Shown one piece after another: positions 24,219 through 32,516 of a DNA stretch of 34,147 bases. This DNA comes from Sphaerochaetaceae bacterium (GTDB lineage Bacteria; Spirochaetota; Spirochaetia; Sphaerochaetales; Sphaerochaetaceae): assembly GCA_028702575.1 (NCBI GenBank), contig JAQVOO010000005.1, positions 1 to 34,147 on the forward strand. The letters are read 5' to 3'. How positions within the stretch are numbered: position 1 is the first letter of the stretch; each line of letters starts with the position of its first letter. The position numbers and the translations under genes are program-made. The notes beneath the pieces were generated by a model, which searched no databases, was not told the origin of the DNA, and saw nothing but the letters and a program-made list of their open reading frames with translations.

Positions 24219-24917
24219 ATGAGGAGTCGCTCTCTTATCCTTAGCCTAATAGTACTTATATTAATAAGTGTTGGTTGCAGTCGTGATTCTTTTGCTATCC
24301 ATTCCACAACGTTATTACCTTCTATTGTGGCAACGCATAGTGCCGCGGTTAATTCAACCATTGCTGAAGGGCTGGCTATAGCAATTTCAGCTGACCCCCT
24401 CACAAAGGATGAAATCTATCAACTATCGATTACCTCACCTTCTGCGACCTTTGTTTGGGAGCCACTTGTTACCCCTTTTTTAGCAGCTGACAGGTGGTTT
24501 ATTGGTAGTTCAGATTTGTTGCTTCCTCCCGATACTGCTCTTGAAGTTGGCACTTATGAGGTAGAAATATTTTTACCTGATGGTCGCAGATTTGAACAAC
24601 AAGTCACGTATGATCGACCTCGTCGTATATTGCAGGAAGCTAGTTTGTTTGTGGCGTCACTAGCGCCTGTAACTTGGGAGTATGTCAATAATAGGTGGCG
24701 CCTTAATGGGTACGCTGAAGATGAGGACCAACCATGGCGCTATACATTTTACGATGCTAATCACAAGGTGCTCCATACCCAAGAGAGTGCTAGTGCCTAC
24801 CTAGAAAGTCGGGCTTTAGATGATGGAAAAATCAAAGCATTAACTACCTCTATTATTGCTTCCCGTTTTAACGATAATCAAACAATGTTATTTGTTGTAA
24901 GAACATTCTTTACATAG
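24219..24917 (+). CDS. putative lipoprotein, function unknown
   Basis: 232 residues. A signal peptide rich in Leu/Ile ends in LISVGC, a relaxed spirochaete-type lipobox with Cys20 as the acylation site. The rest is polar and looks beta-rich (for example TALEVGTYEVEIFLPDG and YTFYDANHKVLH), with no motif recognised. It follows the acyltransferase by five bases and ends overlapping the convergent mutL by eight bases. The ribosome site (CGGAT) is weak, so translation may depend on coupling. Confidence 0.7.
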   Translation: MRSRSLILSLIVLILISVGCSRDSFAIHSTTLLPSIVATHSAAVNSTIAEGLAIAISADPLTKDEIYQLSITSPSATFVWEPLVTPFLAADRWFIGSSDLLLPPDTALEVGTYEVEIFLPDGRRFEQQVTYDRPRRILQEASLFVASLAPVTWEYVNNRWRLNGYAEDEDQPWRYTFYDANHKVLHTQESASAYLESRALDDGKIKALTTSIIASRFNDNQTMLFVVRTFFT

Positions 24918-26664
24918 TTCGACCAACTGCGCGCCAAAGATGTTCCTTTGTTATCTCAACAACAAAGGTGCGTCCATGTGGGCAAACTGGATGTTCTAAC
25001 TGGAAGACTTGTTTAATTAGTGTTTCAGCTGTAATTCGGTCGATGTTATCGCCATCTTTGATTGCGCCATGACAAGCAATATTAGCATAGAGTTCTTTTT
25101 CTAATTCGCCAAGGTCGCCACTGGAGTGAGAACTGATAAATTTCACTACAGCTTGTTCTATTGGTTTCCAAAGAGCGGGTATTGAACTTAGTTCCCATTC
25201 TAAATCATCAATGCGTTTGAGTTCTAAGCCATAGTCTGCGTACCACGGAGCATGATTAGTGAGAAATTCATCTACAGAACGTTCAACTTCGAATTGGAGC
25301 GGGATGATGAGTCTTTGAATACCTTTATCTTGCCGAATTTGATCGAATAGAATCCGTTCGTGGGCAGCATGTTGGTCGATGAGATACAGAGCATCTCCTC
25401 GTTGTACGACTAAAAATAGGTTGAAAACTTGGCCAAGATAGGCAAAGTCTTCAGTTTTAGGAGTGCTGACAGAAACGGGGGTTGGTTGTTTTTCAAGAAT
25501 TTCTTTAGCCCGTTGAAACCAATCATTATCGTGTGGTTTGGCTTGGTTTTGATTGAAAAAGGATTGAGAACTAGAATTCTTCTTCCCCTGATATCCTTTA
25601 GGACTTTCAGAGGTAGCCAGATTGTGAAGCTCTGGTTGTGCAGTAGGTTGAGTTTCTAAGGAGAGGCGAGGTAGCGATTTGCTTATTTGTTGGCGGACCA
25701 TGACTACGATTTGATGGTGGATCTCCGCCTTATTGCGTAATTTAGCCTCTCGTTTGGCCGGATGTATATTGAAATCGACTAATTCAGGATCTACTGTTAC
25801 AAAGAGGTAGCAGTAGGGGAAGGCTCCCCCGGGTAGCATTTCCCTATACCCATAGGTGACCGCCTGGACTAAGGCATACTCGTCTATGAGTCTTTGATTG
25901 ACATAGATAGCTATATGGGAGCGGTCTGTGCGATAATAAGCTGGAGTTGATGCAACCGCATAGAGGCTAAAGCGACTCGCTTGGTCTCTTAATTCGGTAG
26001 TTTCCGTTGGAATGACCCGCCCATCATGGGCTAAAGTATCGAGGATTCTTTGTTTCGGTGTGGTAGCCGGTAAATCCATACGTAAGGTTTCACCGTCATA
26101 AAAGCGAAATGAAATCTCTGGGAAAGCTCTCGCTTTTTCAACCATGGTATTGCGACACATTGTCGATTCAGTGGCCGGTCGTTTTAAAAATAGGCGACGT
26201 GCTGGAATAGCGGCGAACAGATGTTCGACATCAATCCTAGTTCCCCGATCAGGGCCTCCTGGGATGATTTCAGCATCTTGGCCATTATCTATAATGAGGG
26301 TTGTAGGTTTTGATTCAGCGTGCGTGCTGGCAATGGTAATTTTGGCACTAGCGGCAATACTATACAACGCTTCACCACGAAAACCCATGGTTGAAAGGTT
26401 GAAAAGGTCTTCTAATGTAGCTATTTTACTAGTTGCATGAGAACGGCAGCATAGCGGGAGATCCTCACTTTGAATGCCAATTCCATCATCTATTACCGTA
26501 ATACGTTCTATACCACCAGAGACAACTTGTACGGTAATAGTTTTGGCTTGAGCATCAATGGCATTATCGAGTAATTCTCGTACCACAGATGCAGGTCGTT
26601 CAATGACCTCTCCGGCTGCGATGCGCTGAGCTACCAAAGGGTCTAATTGTTTAATCCTTTCCAT
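24910..26664 (-). CDS. mutL: DNA mismatch repair protein MutL
   Basis: 584 residues. MutL couples MutS mismatch recognition to strand incision. The GHKL ATPase is complete: RELLDNAIDA (29-38), IDDGIGI, ATSKI and GFRGEALYSI. A variable linker follows, then the C-terminal dimer domain. The endonuclease metal motif reads DQHAAHERILFD (430-441), with Asp441 in place of the usual final Glu. The supporting ACHGAIK and CPHGRT (561-566) motifs indicate an incising MutL, as in organisms without MutH. Its start is 13 bases past the T-tract of the giant gene's terminator, and AGG lies two bases before the ATG, so the ribosome site is poor. mutS is not in the window. Confidence 0.95.
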   Translation of the reverse strand: MERIKQLDPLVAQRIAAGEVIERPASVVRELLDNAIDAQAKTITVQVVSGGIERITVIDDGIGIQSEDLPLCCRSHATSKIATLEDLFNLSTMGFRGEALYSIAASAKITIASTHAESKPTTLIIDNGQDAEIIPGGPDRGTRIDVEHLFAAIPARRLFLKRPATESTMCRNTMVEKARAFPEISFRFYDGETLRMDLPATTPKQRILDTLAHDGRVIPTETTELRDQASRFSLYAVASTPAYYRTDRSHIAIYVNQRLIDEYALVQAVTYGYREMLPGGAFPYCYLFVTVDPELVDFNIHPAKREAKLRNKAEIHHQIVVMVRQQISKSLPRLSLETQPTAQPELHNLATSESPKGYQGKKNSSSQSFFNQNQAKPHDNDWFQRAKEILEKQPTPVSVSTPKTEDFAYLGQVFNLFLVVQRGDALYLIDQHAAHERILFDQIRQDKGIQRLIIPLQFEVERSVDEFLTNHAPWYADYGLELKRIDDLEWELSSIPALWKPIEQAVVKFISSHSSGDLGELEKELYANIACHGAIKDGDNIDRITAETLIKQVFQLEHPVCPHGRTFVVEITKEHLWRAVGRTM

Positions 26665-26676
26665 GACCTATCGTAT

Positions 26677-26711
26677 CAAAAAAAGCCATCCCCCACTAGA
26701 GGGATGGCTTT
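26677..26711 (-). terminator. terminator of the giant surface-protein gene
   Basis: On the minus strand, AAAGCCATCCC and GGGATGGCTTT pair through a stem of about 11 bp (26711-26701 with 26692-26682) around an eight-base loop, and are followed by a run of T. It lies about 20 bases after the stop and just before mutL. Confidence 0.93.
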
Positions 26712-26729
26712 CATCTTCAATAGTTTGAT

Positions 26730-29700
26730 CTAGAAGAGATTGATATCAACTCCGAAGGTTATAGCTGGAGAACTTGTCGTTGCACTTTGTCTGTTCCAAG
26801 CACCGGCAATAGGAGTCAAATCAGCTAATGTTGAGATGGTTGCATTAAAGGTCAATGGACCTTGGCTTACCCCAACACCGGCGTGAATGACACTATCTGT
26901 TCCGCCAAGGAACGTCTTGATTCGGCTAATCACTGCTGCTGAGCCGGTTAAGAGTGTCTTCGCCGCTGGCATGAATCCACGGCGATTGTACCCCAATGAA
27001 ATATCAAATTGACCCAATTTAGCACTCCCTTTCAGCATAAGAAGATCGCTAGTGGTATTAGCCGCAAATGATGTAGAGAAGGGAAGGATATAGGAAGCTG
27101 CTAAATCAAAGTATTCGTTTCTCCAGGCACTAGAAGCCCCCACAGAGAAGGTTCTGTCAACTGGGATTTCCAGAGATCCAGGCCAAGCTGAATCAAGTGA
27201 TGCTAACACTCCATTTGCTGCAGACCGTTCACGAATGAAGAGGGGGTTGAACATCCCATACGAGAGAGCTCCCTTTTGCATTGCAACGTCCAAACCTATC
27301 ATAAAGTTCTGTGTTTCGACCTTGAGGCCACCCTGGACAAGATAGTTATTTAAACTGTTGAAGAAGGATGAGCCTGAGCTATCATAGAATAGTTGTTCAA
27401 ATCCATAGGTTCTATCATATCCCAGCATAGTGGAGAAGCTACCGTTAGTACTCATCGCAAAATGTTCTTTTTCAATAACAGGGAGAACCATATCGATGGT
27501 TGGGATGAAATCTATACGTTTAATACTATTCGTGAGCGTTAGATTTCCAAGAGCCGACAAGCCAAATTCAGCGCCATAGTTTTTAAATGGAGCAATTCCC
27601 AAGCGGAAGCCACCAAGTTGCCATTCCGCGAGGTTGTTCATAAACAAATCAACATCTACTGCCTTCGACTCGAAAGAGGCCTGTAATCCAACGGCATCCT
27701 GAAGGGTGCTGTCGGTTCGAGTTGTTAGTTCTTTGACCATGGGGCCCATTGAAACAGTTTGGTCGCGACCAATAGCAAGGGTGAAAGCATCCCCTTCTTT
27801 ACCAATGGTTAAATGATCAATAAGTGAGAACAAATCGGTCGTTATATCATAGACTTTACCAATGGTACTACCACCGTAGGAACTACTACCGAATGAGAAG
27901 GGGGCCCCATCGTGGGCATAGAGCTGCATAGCCTGTAGATCTAGCGCAACTTTTGGTCCCAGCCCGAAAGAGAAAGAATCTCCCTTAGCTAGTGTAATAA
28001 CAGGTTGCACGGTAATATGATCGTTATCTAGTCCACCAGCAAATGTTTTGGTATAAGCTGTTCGCAAATCAGCGGAGAAATCAAATTTCTTAGTTTTTAC
28101 CGTATCGCTAAAAACTTTTTCTTTAAGCGCGAGCTCTTTAGATTGTGCAAGAGCTCGTTTAGCGACAAATACTGTAGCCCCAAAATTAAAGCGTGGGGTG
28201 AACACGGTAGGTGCACCAGCTTGTGCTACTACACTTGCATCACCAAAGATACTGAACAAACCTTGTTGATAACGTAAAGCGACGTAAGGTTGGGCATTTC
28301 CTCCAGACCTTAGAAGAGCTTTGGTATTATTTACAAAACCTGAGAATCCTCCGGAGAAATCGAAGAGATTAGTAATAGCAGTTACAAAACCCACTCTGCG
28401 CAATCCCAATGCAGCTTCAAAATTGGAACCAGTATAGGTCGCCTCAATGGCGAACATATCTCCAGAGACTGCACTGTTGGTATCTAGGGGGATAATGCGA
28501 GAGAAGTTTTGTTCAATTGGAAGGTACCATGACCCTGAAAAACTAAATGTATCGCCAGTGTATCGCGCTTCTGCACCAAAGGTAAAATAGATCCCGGCGT
28601 TAGCATCAAGCATCCGTTTCCCTGAGTAGTGACTCTGGTTCAATGATCCTAAAGATAAAATTCCGTCAGCACTGTTTTGCACTGCTCCAACTAAACGATA
28701 ATTCCAGTTAAGGGTACGTAAATCGAGACCGCCGGCAGCTAAGAAATTAGGAAGTTTATTACTTAAGGAGCTACCTGAGCTGTTATAGATGGTGTTTAAA
28801 GAGAACGAATCAAGGCTGACCATAGTAGCCATATTTACAAAGGCGTCAATGCGCAATCTGCGCTCATTTTTAATTGTCCATAATAAATCAAGAGCGGGGT
28901 AGGCATTAAAGTTCTTACTTGAATTAGCACTAAGCAACGAAGATGCCCCTAACGAAATAGCAGGAGAGAAGGCGTAGGTCACCCGCATTCCACCTATTTG
29001 TTTATCCCCAGCCAGCCAATTACTAAAGTACAAGTCATCAGCAAAGAGTTCTAAACCAAACTTCCCGATGGTAGCAGAGCTATAAAGTCCAAGATGTTCT
29101 TCATAAGGACCGCTAGCAACACCAAGGTTGTTCACTAAAATTCGGTTTCCAAATGCAATGGGGGTGGTATCATCAGCTAATAGATAGAAGGCATCTCCAG
29201 CTTGTCCATACCGGATATAATCTAAAAAGCTCATGGCCGAACTTACAGTAGTAGCAATACCTGAGCCACTTCGTAAATTAAAGACATCATAGGTTGATGG
29301 AGAGAGAAGACTTCCATCGGTCAAGAAGAAGGCCTGTAAACCCATTGCAAAGGCGTTGTGATTAAAGAATGGATTTATAGAAAGACCAAGTTTAGGAGTT
29401 TGACCACTGGCAAAACTATCACGGGATACGGTCAGAGTTGCCGAGAGGCCCCAATCAAAACTATCCGCAGGAGCTTCAGACACACTCGCTGTGATGCCTA
29501 GAGGTTGTTTAATAGCTAAGGGACTTTCTGTGATTGTTTGGGCTGGGACATCTTCAGCTACAAGAATTTCTTCAGGGGTAGGTTCGCCTTCGACCACTAC
29601 AGGCGTTTCTACAATATCTGCTGGTTCTGTAACTTCTAAAGCGGGTTCCTTTGCGATATCTGCTGGCTCTGTGACTTCTAAAGCGGGTTCCTTTGCGACG

Positions 29701-31673
29701 AGTGTCTCAGTTACAACTGGAACAATTTGCTGGGCAGCATAGCGTGCCTTTTGTTTTTCTATAAAGGTTACAACGTCGGAGTCGAGAGGTACGTGGGTAA
29801 TTCCAAAAGATTTTGCCAGAGCACTCTTATTGGGGTTATTTATATCTTCTACACTGATTCTGGCAGTGTCTAAAGTAACGGCTTCACCATCTACCACATG
29901 AATAGCTACTACTCCAACACTTTGTAGTCTTGCATTAGCATTTACAATTAAAGTAGATCCCACGAGTTTACCTCTAGCAGGAGTTTGAGTTGCTTCACCA
30001 TCAATAATAAGATCAATCCCGGAAATTGCTTGAGCAATGTCAGTACTAGTTATACCAGCTGGAGCACCTGAGGTATTACCTAGTAAAATAACAAAATCAG
30101 ATTGAGAAGCAACTTCGTCAACTAAATTTTGTGCTTGTGCAATAATTGTCTCATTAAGATAACTAATGCCACTGACGTCTTTGGGGGGAACACTTATGCC
30201 AATAACTCCGATGGTATATCCCTCAAGATCAAAAATTCCGTACGGGTCAAATAAGAACTCACCTTGGGAATCGAGGATGTTTGCAGCTAATATTTTTACT
30301 TGGGAAAATTGGGTCGCCATGTTGGCAGCTTCTTGTAAGCGCTCGATGCCATAGGCATAATCAGCTGGTCCGGGAGCAATAGCATTATAGCCAAGCATAT
30401 CGAGTAATACTGCGACAGTTTCTCCCTTAAAAGCTTCTGCAAGGGGTGTCCCACTAGTAGTATTACCAGCATCAAGTAATAAATTACGATCAGAAACACT
30501 TCGTCCCCAATCAAGGAGTGTTGCTAAACGAGCATAACCAATCCCTTCATCTTCAATTTGTCCCAACACGTCATTTGTGTGGACAACATAAACATCAAAA
30601 ACTTCTTGTTCAGCTACTAGCTCTGCAGGAGCAACTACTTCAGGAGTCTCTTCAACTACTACAGGAGCAACTACTTCAGGAGTCTCTTCAACTACTACAG
30701 GAGCAATTACTTCAGGAGTCTCTTCAACTACTACAGGAGCAACTACTTCAGGAGTCTCTTCTACTACTACAGGAGCAATTACTTCAGGAGTCTCTTCTAC
30801 TACTACAGGAGCAATTACTTCAGGAGTCTCTTCTACTACTACAGGAGCTGCTACTTTAGGAGTCTCTTTAACTACAGGAGCTACTACTTTAGGAGTCTCT
30901 TTTACCACAGCCGGAGTGGGTTTTTGTGGAGTGACAACCTTTTCAGTCTCTACTTTTTGTGCTTTGAATAGAGGTTCTGGATTTTGGAAGGTGATTCCGT
31001 CTTGCACTTTTACACTGGGTAATATTCTAGTTGTGGTCTTCTTAGGATTAATCGAGAGTGTTTCATAGGTCTCTCTTGAAAGTTCTTTTGTGTTTACAAA
31101 TGGGTCCGCGAGGTTAAGATAGGTAAATTCAGGTAGGTCGGTAATTTGGCGTGTAATTGCATTCATGACACGAATTTTACCACCTAGTGAGAACACAATT
31201 TCAGCATAATCGGAGGAGATGAACATCTCTCCATGACCTTGGAGTGTATAAATCCCTACTGGTGTTGAAACCTCTAATTTGCCTAAAAATGGGGTATCCA
31301 TTAAAAAAGAGGCCGAACCGGCAATCAGATAATAGGAAGGTTTGTTCACAGTGGTTGAGCCAATCGTGAGAATAGATTCTCGTTGCAATACAATCGTAGT
31401 ATTAGGTCCTTTGATAGTAACAGGCTCTTGCCCTGAGAGAACAATCCACCCCTCTTTAAGAGCAGTCACAGTCGATGTTGGAGCAACGTATACCCCTTTT
31501 GCATCAAACTGGAAGTAATCTGAGTTTATGTCGTTAGCAACATAAAGAAATTGAGGAGTCGAAGCCTCAGTCGTAGGTAAAATTGCAGCCGATACTGTAA
31601 ACAGCATCACCAACATTGTCATTGCTACTAAAAATATCACTTTTTTCACGTGCGTTAACCTCTTCATTTTCAT
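26730..31673 (-). CDS. giant chimeric outer-membrane protein (FecR-like, Pro/Glu repeats, 5'-nucleotidase-like, two beta domains)
   Basis: 1647 residues. In order: signal peptide (about 1-37); FecR-like beta domain (about 60-190, with VSTPVGIYTLQGHGEMFI); Pro/Glu tandem repeat (257-349) based on APVVVEETPEV; a 5'-nucleotidase/metallophosphatase-like domain (about 358-650); a second linker with a duplicated KEPALEVTEPADI (661-687); and a beta-rich C-terminal region (740-1647) ending in Phe. That region is two diverged copies: GDAF (826/1294), YNSSGSS and YDSSGSS (963/1430), SWYLP and SYILP, LRRVGF and YNRRGF. The nucleotidase motifs are eroded (see findings), so binding rather than catalysis is likely. 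A GTG at 31649 preceded by AAGAGG is an alternative start giving MKKVIFLVAM. Probably exported and inserted in the outer membrane; function unknown. Confidence 0.9.
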   Translation of the reverse strand: MKMKRLTHVKKVIFLVAMTMLVMLFTVSAAILPTTEASTPQFLYVANDINSDYFQFDAKGVYVAPTSTVTALKEGWIVLSGQEPVTIKGPNTTIVLQRESILTIGSTTVNKPSYYLIAGSASFLMDTPFLGKLEVSTPVGIYTLQGHGEMFISSDYAEIVFSLGGKIRVMNAITRQITDLPEFTYLNLADPFVNTKELSRETYETLSINPKKTTTRILPSVKVQDGITFQNPEPLFKAQKVETEKVVTPQKPTPAVVKETPKVVAPVVKETPKVAAPVVVEETPEVIAPVVVEETPEVIAPVVVEETPEVVAPVVVEETPEVIAPVVVEETPEVVAPVVVEETPEVVAPAELVAEQEVFDVYVVHTNDVLGQIEDEGIGYARLATLLDWGRSVSDRNLLLDAGNTTSGTPLAEAFKGETVAVLLDMLGYNAIAPGPADYAYGIERLQEAANMATQFSQVKILAANILDSQGEFLFDPYGIFDLEGYTIGVIGISVPPKDVSGISYLNETIIAQAQNLVDEVASQSDFVILLGNTSGAPAGITSTDIAQAISGIDLIIDGEATQTPARGKLVGSTLIVNANARLQSVGVVAIHVVDGEAVTLDTARISVEDINNPNKSALAKSFGITHVPLDSDVVTFIEKQKARYAAQQIVPVVTETLVAKEPALEVTEPADIAKEPALEVTEPADIVETPVVVEGEPTPEEILVAEDVPAQTITESPLAIKQPLGITASVSEAPADSFDWGLSATLTVSRDSFASGQTPKLGLSINPFFNHNAFAMGLQAFFLTDGSLLSPSTYDVFNLRSGSGIATTVSSAMSFLDYIRYGQAGDAFYLLADDTTPIAFGNRILVNNLGVASGPYEEHLGLYSSATIGKFGLELFADDLYFSNWLAGDKQIGGMRVTYAFSPAISLGASSLLSANSSKNFNAYPALDLLWTIKNERRLRIDAFVNMATMVSLDSFSLNTIYNSSGSSLSNKLPNFLAAGGLDLRTLNWNYRLVGAVQNSADGILSLGSLNQSHYSGKRMLDANAGIYFTFGAEARYTGDTFSFSGSWYLPIEQNFSRIIPLDTNSAVSGDMFAIEATYTGSNFEAALGLRRVGFVTAITNLFDFSGGFSGFVNNTKALLRSGGNAQPYVALRYQQGLFSIFGDASVVAQAGAPTVFTPRFNFGATVFVAKRALAQSKELALKEKVFSDTVKTKKFDFSADLRTAYTKTFAGGLDNDHITVQPVITLAKGDSFSFGLGPKVALDLQAMQLYAHDGAPFSFGSSSYGGSTIGKVYDITTDLFSLIDHLTIGKEGDAFTLAIGRDQTVSMGPMVKELTTRTDSTLQDAVGLQASFESKAVDVDLFMNNLAEWQLGGFRLGIAPFKNYGAEFGLSALGNLTLTNSIKRIDFIPTIDMVLPVIEKEHFAMSTNGSFSTMLGYDRTYGFEQLFYDSSGSSFFNSLNNYLVQGGLKVETQNFMIGLDVAMQKGALSYGMFNPLFIRERSAANGVLASLDSAWPGSLEIPVDRTFSVGASSAWRNEYFDLAASYILPFSTSFAANTTSDLLMLKGSAKLGQFDISLGYNRRGFMPAAKTLLTGSAAVISRIKTFLGGTDSVIHAGVGVSQGPLTFNATISTLADLTPIAGAWNRQSATTSSPAITFGVDINLF
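29617..29700. repeat. two 42-bp direct repeats in the second linker
   Basis: Two adjacent 42-base units (29617-29658 and 29659-29700) differ at only a few positions. They encode the duplicated ALEVTEPADI-type linker of the giant protein on the minus strand, and keep the frame. Confidence 0.9.
30625..30909. repeat. 36-bp tandem repeat array (six full, two decayed units)
   Basis: Six 36-base units start at 30625, 30661, 30697, 30733, 30769 and 30805. Each encodes twelve residues (VVVEETPE, V, V or I, AP) on the minus strand. Units vary at a C/T that switches Val and Ile, and at a second C/A-to-T position. Two shorter, more diverged units follow at 30841 and 30874. All keep the reading frame, as expected of a copy-number-variable linker. 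Confidence 0.95.
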
Positions 31674-31682
31674 AACTATACA

Positions 31683-32516
31683 TTACTCTAAATCATGATG
31701 GACCGCAACTGTGTTTGCGAGATCTGGTAGGGTAGAAACAGGATTTTTTCGCGGTATTTCGTACGAAAATTGATGAGAATGATAGATATGTTCACGAACA
31801 TCTCGATCAATGTGAGCTAAATCGCGTACGATAGGCTTTAATCGAGCCCGTATATTAGTCTTATCATAGGGGCATTTAGGTTTCACTGCCGGTAAATTAT
31901 AGGTATCGGCTAGTTTTTGAATTGTTGTTTCATGTACTTCTATCATGGGTCGAATAACATGAATCTTCCCTTTGAAAAATTCTTGGACTGGAAGCATGGT
32001 CTCAAACTTTGCCCGACTCGTTAGATTTAAAAGGGTCGTTTCGACTAAATCATCCAAATGATGCCCCATGGCAATCAGTTTATATCCATGTTCTGCAGCA
32101 TATGTAAAGAGGATTCTACGCCTGTTTCGAGAACAAAGATAACAATTAAATTCACCTTTAAAGCTATCTGGGTATTGTTTTTCATCTAAAATAAGCAATG
32201 GGATTTGCAGAGCCCCAAAAAATTCCTCAATGCAAAGCCGATCTTCAATTTCTATGGGATGTTCAATCCAATTAATCATGACTGCTTGCAATGAATAAGA
32301 GATTGGTAGCCACTGTAAGCGGATCGAGAGGGCAAGAGCGAGAGCCAGCGAGTCTTTGCCTCCCGAGACACTGAGCAAGACAGCATCATTATCTCGAATC
32401 ATCGCATGCCGGTTAATACCTTTGCCCGTGAGCTTAATGAACCGCCTAACCCAAGGAGGAATAGGGGCTGAGAGTAACTCGCGCCATTTTTGTGGAGGAT
32501 GTTGTAGGCTATGCAT
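31683..32516 (-). CDS. ttcA: TtcA-like tRNA 2-thiocytidine synthase
   Basis: 277 residues. PP-loop ATPase SGGKDS (51-56) with Cys125 and Cys128 in CYLCSRNRR and a third Cys215 in PKCPYD, the three-cysteine pattern that holds the Fe-S cluster of TtcA. The GHHLDDLVET segment (151-160) is the family's second ATP motif. TtcA thiolates cytidine 32 in the tRNA anticodon loop. The related TilS lacks these cysteines, so TtcA is preferred. The gene overlaps the upstream HD gene by eight bases and is nine bases from the giant protein gene, indicating one transcript. Confidence 0.88.
   Translation of the reverse strand: MHSLQHPPQKWRELLSAPIPPWVRRFIKLTGKGINRHAMIRDNDAVLLSVSGGKDSLALALALSIRLQWLPISYSLQAVMINWIEHPIEIEDRLCIEEFFGALQIPLLILDEKQYPDSFKGEFNCYLCSRNRRRILFTYAAEHGYKLIAMGHHLDDLVETTLLNLTSRAKFETMLPVQEFFKGKIHVIRPMIEVHETTIQKLADTYNLPAVKPKCPYDKTNIRARLKPIVRDLAHIDRDVREHIYHSHQFSYEIPRKNPVSTLPDLANTVAVHHDLE

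Noticed and set aside
30518-30859. Plus-strand open frame of low-complexity Leu/Gln repeats
   Set aside because: It is the complement of the 36-bp coding repeat; the minus-strand reading is part of the long surface protein.
30625-30909. Regular 36-bp repeats resembling a CRISPR array
   Set aside because: Units are directly adjacent with no spacers, and they are in frame inside the giant protein gene.
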